64,000 bases of DNA from Manis javanica (Eukaryota > Chordata > Mammalia > Pholidota > Manidae), in NCBI RefSeq assembly GCF_040802235.1, contig NC_133166.1:4898001-4962000 (forward strand), in the 5' to 3' direction. This document shows, piece by piece, positions 51,801 through 57,800 of the stretch. Position 1 is the first letter of the stretch. Each line of letters begins with the position of its first letter. The notes beneath the pieces are model-generated. The model was not told the origin of the DNA, did not search any database, and saw only the letters and a program-made list of their open reading frames with translations. The position numbers were made by a program, and so were the translations under genes.

Positions 51801-54800
51801 CCAAACTAGTCACATAAGATGCCCTGCTTCTACTTAGCCTGCTTTCAGCTTCCCTGTGCCAACAGTCTCAAGTCAGAATACACTGGAGGCCTTTTCTCAT
51901 TTGCTATAAAGCTTTCCCACTCCCCTGCCTGCTTCGGAGCCTCTGCCAAATGCAAGTGATGGTGGCTGACTCCCTTGCTACATAGCAAGCTCTGAATTAA
52001 TGGGCTTCATTTGTTCTCATCTGAGGGGTCTCTGTTTATTTCCACAAGTGTCTATTTCCTTCAATTGCTCATAAATTTTTTTTCTCCACCACTCAGTAAC
52101 CTACTATAGTATCTGAAAAATACTAGATGTTTAACATACATTTGTTGAATGAATGAAAAAGTGAATGATGATGGTAAGATTTTCAGACCCTTCATAATCC
52201 TGGTGGCTTTCCTCTGAACAAGTTCCTGTTTGTTGATTTCCATCTTGAAATGTGCCATTCAGAACCTTACATAATATCCTAAATGTGGACTAACAGCTTG
52301 GAGAGGGACTCTCAGACTTTGTTTTCCGGGCTGTATACTTTTATTCAAGCAGCTGAAGATCACCTTAGCTTGGAATTTGGGAGGCTTGACAGGCAAAGCA
52401 GTGCTAACACACCATTTCAAGGTGAGTTTATTCTTGTCCGAACACATTCTTTTTCATGCACACTACAAGTAAAGCCACCTAGTCACCATCTTGCGCCTGT
52501 TTAGTATTTTAGGGATGCTCCACAGCCAGGGATTTATATTTATCCTTATTAAATTTCAACTTGATAGTTTCAGCCTCTCAATATGGATGGTCATCACTAG
52601 TTCCTTAAAGAGGTAAAGATTCATTAAGTGACTGCTGCCCACTCTGTGAAAAACTGGGAAAAGAGAGACACAGAAGAACTTTCTGTACACAGAGAGACTT
52701 TCAAGGCAGGTATAAGAAGAGCCTGATGAACACATGCAGCTCCTTTGGGAACAGAAAAGAAGGCACCGAATGCAGACAGGGAAGACTACCATAGAAACCT
52801 TCCTAAGGTGGTAACTTACGTTAAGCTAAGGTGAGCTTGTGTTTTGACATCCTGTTTCTGTCAGAGAATGTATTCACTATACCTCCCAGTTTTGTGTCAG
52901 CTGAAGATCTGATAAACACTATTTGGTTTTTATATATATGTTCTTTCATCCAAGTGATTATAAAAATCACAAAGGACAGGATGAAGGACAGAGCCCCAAG
53001 GCATTCCACTACCAAGTCCTTCAGGGAAAAGGGCTTTTATTATTATTTCTTTTATAATAATCAGATGAGAGTCCACTTAATTAACCTTACAATTTTTTCT
53101 TTTCCTCCCACAAAAAACGTCATGAAAAGCCCTGTAAGATATCAGGCCGAAGCTCAAATACAACTCTATCTCTATGTTCCTGATGCACCAGCATAGGAGG
53201 CCCGTGAATTCACGCTGGTCTGGCATGCAGAGATGAGGGTGCATCCACGCTGAGTCCTGGTGGCCACGGCTTCCTCCCTGGGTTGCTCACAAATACCAGT
53301 GATTTCTTCCAGTCTTACCTAAGATTTGGTCAAACTCACTTTTACATTAAACTAAGCTTTTTGTCAAAGTTAATATTCTTGTTTGAAATTCAGTTGCCCA
53401 ATCATTCAATATATCTTCCTTTCTTTAGTTTTTCAGAGATAATTAATAGCAGTTTGGCTGTCTCATTAACAATAACACTTGTTCCTATATCTAGTGAACT
53501 TTAAAATGAAATTCAAAAGACTTACTGAGCCTCCTTCGCAGAGCTGGGCACCAACATTTCTTTTTTCATTTTTTCCTTTAGTCAAATGCTGACCAACACA
53601 ATGCTAATTACTTTCTTGTACTTCTTCTCATGGATCCCCACAACATCCCATAAAGTAGGTTTTATTATGCCAATTTTAGAAGAGTTAATTGAGAAGCTAA
53701 AAAAGAACAGAAATCCTCCAAGCCTTCCAACTTTGGAGACTGGATGGATTTGCCTATATACTACTTAAGACATGCAAACCATGGCTCTTGCTATTGGGTT
53801 TATCCTTGGGAGAAACTCACAAGAGAAGGATCCTGAGTCAGGCTGGAGGTCTAAATGCATTAACCGGGAGGAAGGGAGCATGCTAAGACTTTCAGGGTGA
53901 TATACCAGTCTGGGGAGCCTAGAGTCAGAGTATCAGGATATCAAGTTGTGAGATGAAGAGAAAGCAAAATGAGAAATGGATATAATGGAGGCAGTAGTGG
54001 CAAGTACGTTGGGAGGGGCAGGGGAATGTAACGTGAAGAGAATCATTCAGAGTGAAAAGAGCTGGGGTAAGATTCGTGGACATACAGCCACTCAACTGTC
54101 CTGTGACATATCAGCTTGCATGCCGGTTCTTAAAAGGGCAGATCTTCATCAGACAGACACCTGTGGGGACCATGTGATCTGTTATCCAAATTAGGACGAT
54201 TTTGAGAGAATATCTCCTGGACAATAGGAGACTACCTCATGCAAAAAAAGACTATTTCATGAAAATGAGTTTTAAAAGGCTGATGAGCAATGTGAACAAC
54301 CATATTAGGTCTCAACTTTTTCAAATACTTTAATGAAACTGATTCTAAAATGTATTAACATATTGTCTCAGTTATATTACATTTAGCTAAGCTAAATATA
54401 ATTTAACTTCTCTGTGATGGTTTACAGACCCTATTCTGTACACCAAACACAGTGCCACATCAGAAACATACATGGAAGCAAACAGGAGAGGCTCCAGGAG
54501 AAGTGCTCGAACTCACTTTCACAGATGTGCCTGTGGGGTCAGCCTGCTCTTTAGTCAATTGTCTCTCCTAATCAGTAAAGTGGAATATTTATTTCTTCAT
54601 GACTTTTAGGTCATAGTTTCATGGCTGCCCTTGTTCAAAATTAATTATTGTATTATAGCTAAAAATAGGTTTTCCTTAAGCACTTTTCTTGTTTCCCAAA
54701 AATGTTATTTACTGTCATCTTTGGAGTTGCTGACTTAGCAGCATTATAATATCTACTTACTGTACATTTGAGATGGTGGCCCATATTCAGTCCATTCTTC

Positions 54801-57800
54801 TCCTTTGCAATAAGCTTAATGTTGGGATGTGAAGGAGGTATAAAATTTCACTATTCTGAAAAATCATGTACTTATAAAGGTCTTACTCTAACACCTTCAT
54901 CATCATACTCAAAGAAAGACATTTATGGAAATAAAATGCAATGCAATAGCTCCCAAGTCCCTATCAGTGTTTTATCAGAATTCTACGTACTACATACAAA
55001 TTTAAAGTCTCATTTTTTTAAGTTCTAAAATGAATGGAAAATCTGTTAAGATACCTACATTCGGGTAAACTTTTTCCTGAAACTTTTTCTATAGTAACTA
55101 CTCATATCTGAGTAACATCTTGGTTTAGAGACTGAATGAGGTAAGAAGGCAGTGAAATATAAGCAAGCCCAAACCTTTTATCTTCAGGCTGGTTTTTACA
55201 GTTATCTAGAAATGTAAGTAACTCCACTATCCATAAACTTATATATCTGAAATATTATTTCATATTGATGCATAGAAATGTATGATACAATTAATAATAA
55301 ACATTTACCTATATGTGGACTAGCTTAGATCCTATAAACCAATCTCTAGGACAATTAAAAATCCCTTGACAAAATCAGGAAAAGTAGAATACAAACAAAA
55401 AAATTAACTTATATTTATGAGTTATTTTATAAAACAAATTCATGCAATTTACATTGATTTAACATCCACAAACCCCATACACTGAGGAATGTAATGCTGA
55501 ATATGTAAAACAGAAACTGCTTGAAATACAAGAAGATTTGGACAAAACCAGTTATAATAAAGATCTTTCTTAAAATTTGATTAAATAGATAAAAATGTAA
55601 CTATATTTGAAAAACATAATTTAAACATAATATGGTAAATAATAATAAAGTAAAAGGCCTGATTGTATATGTAACTTTTAATTAGACAATAGAGAATATA
55701 CATTTGTTTTCAAATGCCCAGAGAACATTTATAAAAGTTGATCATGCAATAGTTTAAAAAATAATCTTAATGAAATTGAAATATCATATAGACTATACTC
55801 TATAACCATGGTGTTAGGGGGATCAGAGAGTAATAATAAAAAGATAATTAGGCCTCCCCACCCCCAGAAGTTTCATCTCCTATTTCTTGAGTCAAAGAAG
55901 AAATCAAAATAGAAATAATAAGCTATTTAGAAAATACTAAGTAGCATAGTGGGAAAACTAATCCTATGGCCCACAGCAAAGATGTGGTCAAGAGGAACTT
56001 TAGTTCTAAATACCTTTATTATTTAAGGAAATCATGAAATCAGAAATCATGAAAAGAACTGAACCATATTTTCCAACTCAAAAATAAGAAGAACAAGATA
56101 ATTAAAATAAATTATAAAAGGCCAAATTAATAAGAGCAGCAATTCATGAACAAGAAAACAAGCAAAATCTAGACATGGTTCTCTTTAAAAAACCAATAAG
56201 AATAGTTTTTATTTATTCTATAATTATGTTTTGGGCACACATGCATTCTAAAAAAAAAAGGATGAACTCACTTAAATGTAACTATTTCAATTAGGAGGAG
56301 TTTAGATTGATTGTTATGGCACAAATATAAACACCTATAATTGGGAGAAACCATGGATAAATTAAAACCAAACCCTGTTATAACCCAGATGTCAGAGAAT
56401 AGTGATTCACCCACATTGTAAGTATTCTGTGTAAAAGCTCCCATTCTCAGCCTTTGCACTTTCTGTTCCTGCTCTCTGGAACTCTCTTTTCCTATGTAAT
56501 CTCTCTCCAAATGCCACTTTACAAGGGAATCCTTGTTTGACCACTCCATTCACCTTCTTCCTATCACCCTATGAAAATGTTTGTATCTCCCACTTTCTCT
56601 TCTACCAGCGTATAAGTGGGAAGTGGTCTGTTTTGTTCACCGCTGTATTCCTGGTGCTCACATCAATTAATGGCTCATAGTAAATGCTAGATGAATATTT
56701 GATAAATTAAGGTTGCTCCACAAAACATTACTGTGTATGTAGGTGACATGGTCTGATAGACTACATAACATGACCCAGATGAATGAGATTTTATTGTCTT
56801 TATGATCTAGATTTTTACACATTTCTCAACAGCTTGCAGGACAGAGACAAAGCCAATCTGTCTCTCCATGCTTTGGAAACCACGGGAGGTGATGTCTAGT
56901 CCTATGTCTGCTGTAATGAGTGGGGCAATTCTTCATTGAAACCTCCAGGAATTCTCATCTGCTTCTGATTTGTAATTATGCTGTACTCAAACAAGCTCTA
57001 TGGTTCCCTACTAAATTCTAAGTTCTTTAAGGTCTATTTCTTAATGTTCTTTGTATGAACCATAGGGCTTAGTGTTGTGCCTGGCATATATCATTTTTTT
57101 TCTTCCAAATCAGTGAATGAAGAGAAATAGCAGTCTCCATGGCCTCACATTTGCAGGAATGAAGTGATATCTGGTACCCAACCTTAGGTCCAAGACCTTC
57201 AAACTGCATCTTAGCCCATAGTGCTATCATCACATCAGGGACAACACCTGCTCAGTCCAGAATCCTAACCTGGCACTGCTACAGATACCAAGTAGGCTGC
57301 TTTCTGGGTCTCATTGCCATCCATTTCCAACATAGCAAAGAATGCAGGGATTGGAGCCAGAAACATCTGCATTCCAATCCTACCTCCTCCATGAACCAGA
57401 TGTATATTCTGGGGTATGTTCCTGCTTTATTTCACTTTTTTCTACCTTTCTGAGCTCAGCATGACAGAGGCTGTTAGTTGTCCACCAATATCCTTTCTTC
57501 TTCTTTTTATTATAGAACTTCTAAGCTTTAGCTGGTCATATGGCTGCCCATTTAGAGGTCACATTTCTCAGCCTTCCTTGAAGCTAACTGTAGTGCTGAG
57601 ACTAGGCTCTGGCCAATGGGAAGTGAACAGAAGTGAGGCCTCCACTTCCAGGTCTTACTCTGTCTTTTTACTGTTTCTCCTCCCCTCTGGCAGAGCACAG
57701 TCATGATGGCAGAGCCGACGCAATCTCTTGGAGCCCAGAGATGGAAATCATATGGTAAGGGTGGCAGTGCTGGCCTACCAGTCCCAGTCTGCTTATCCCT

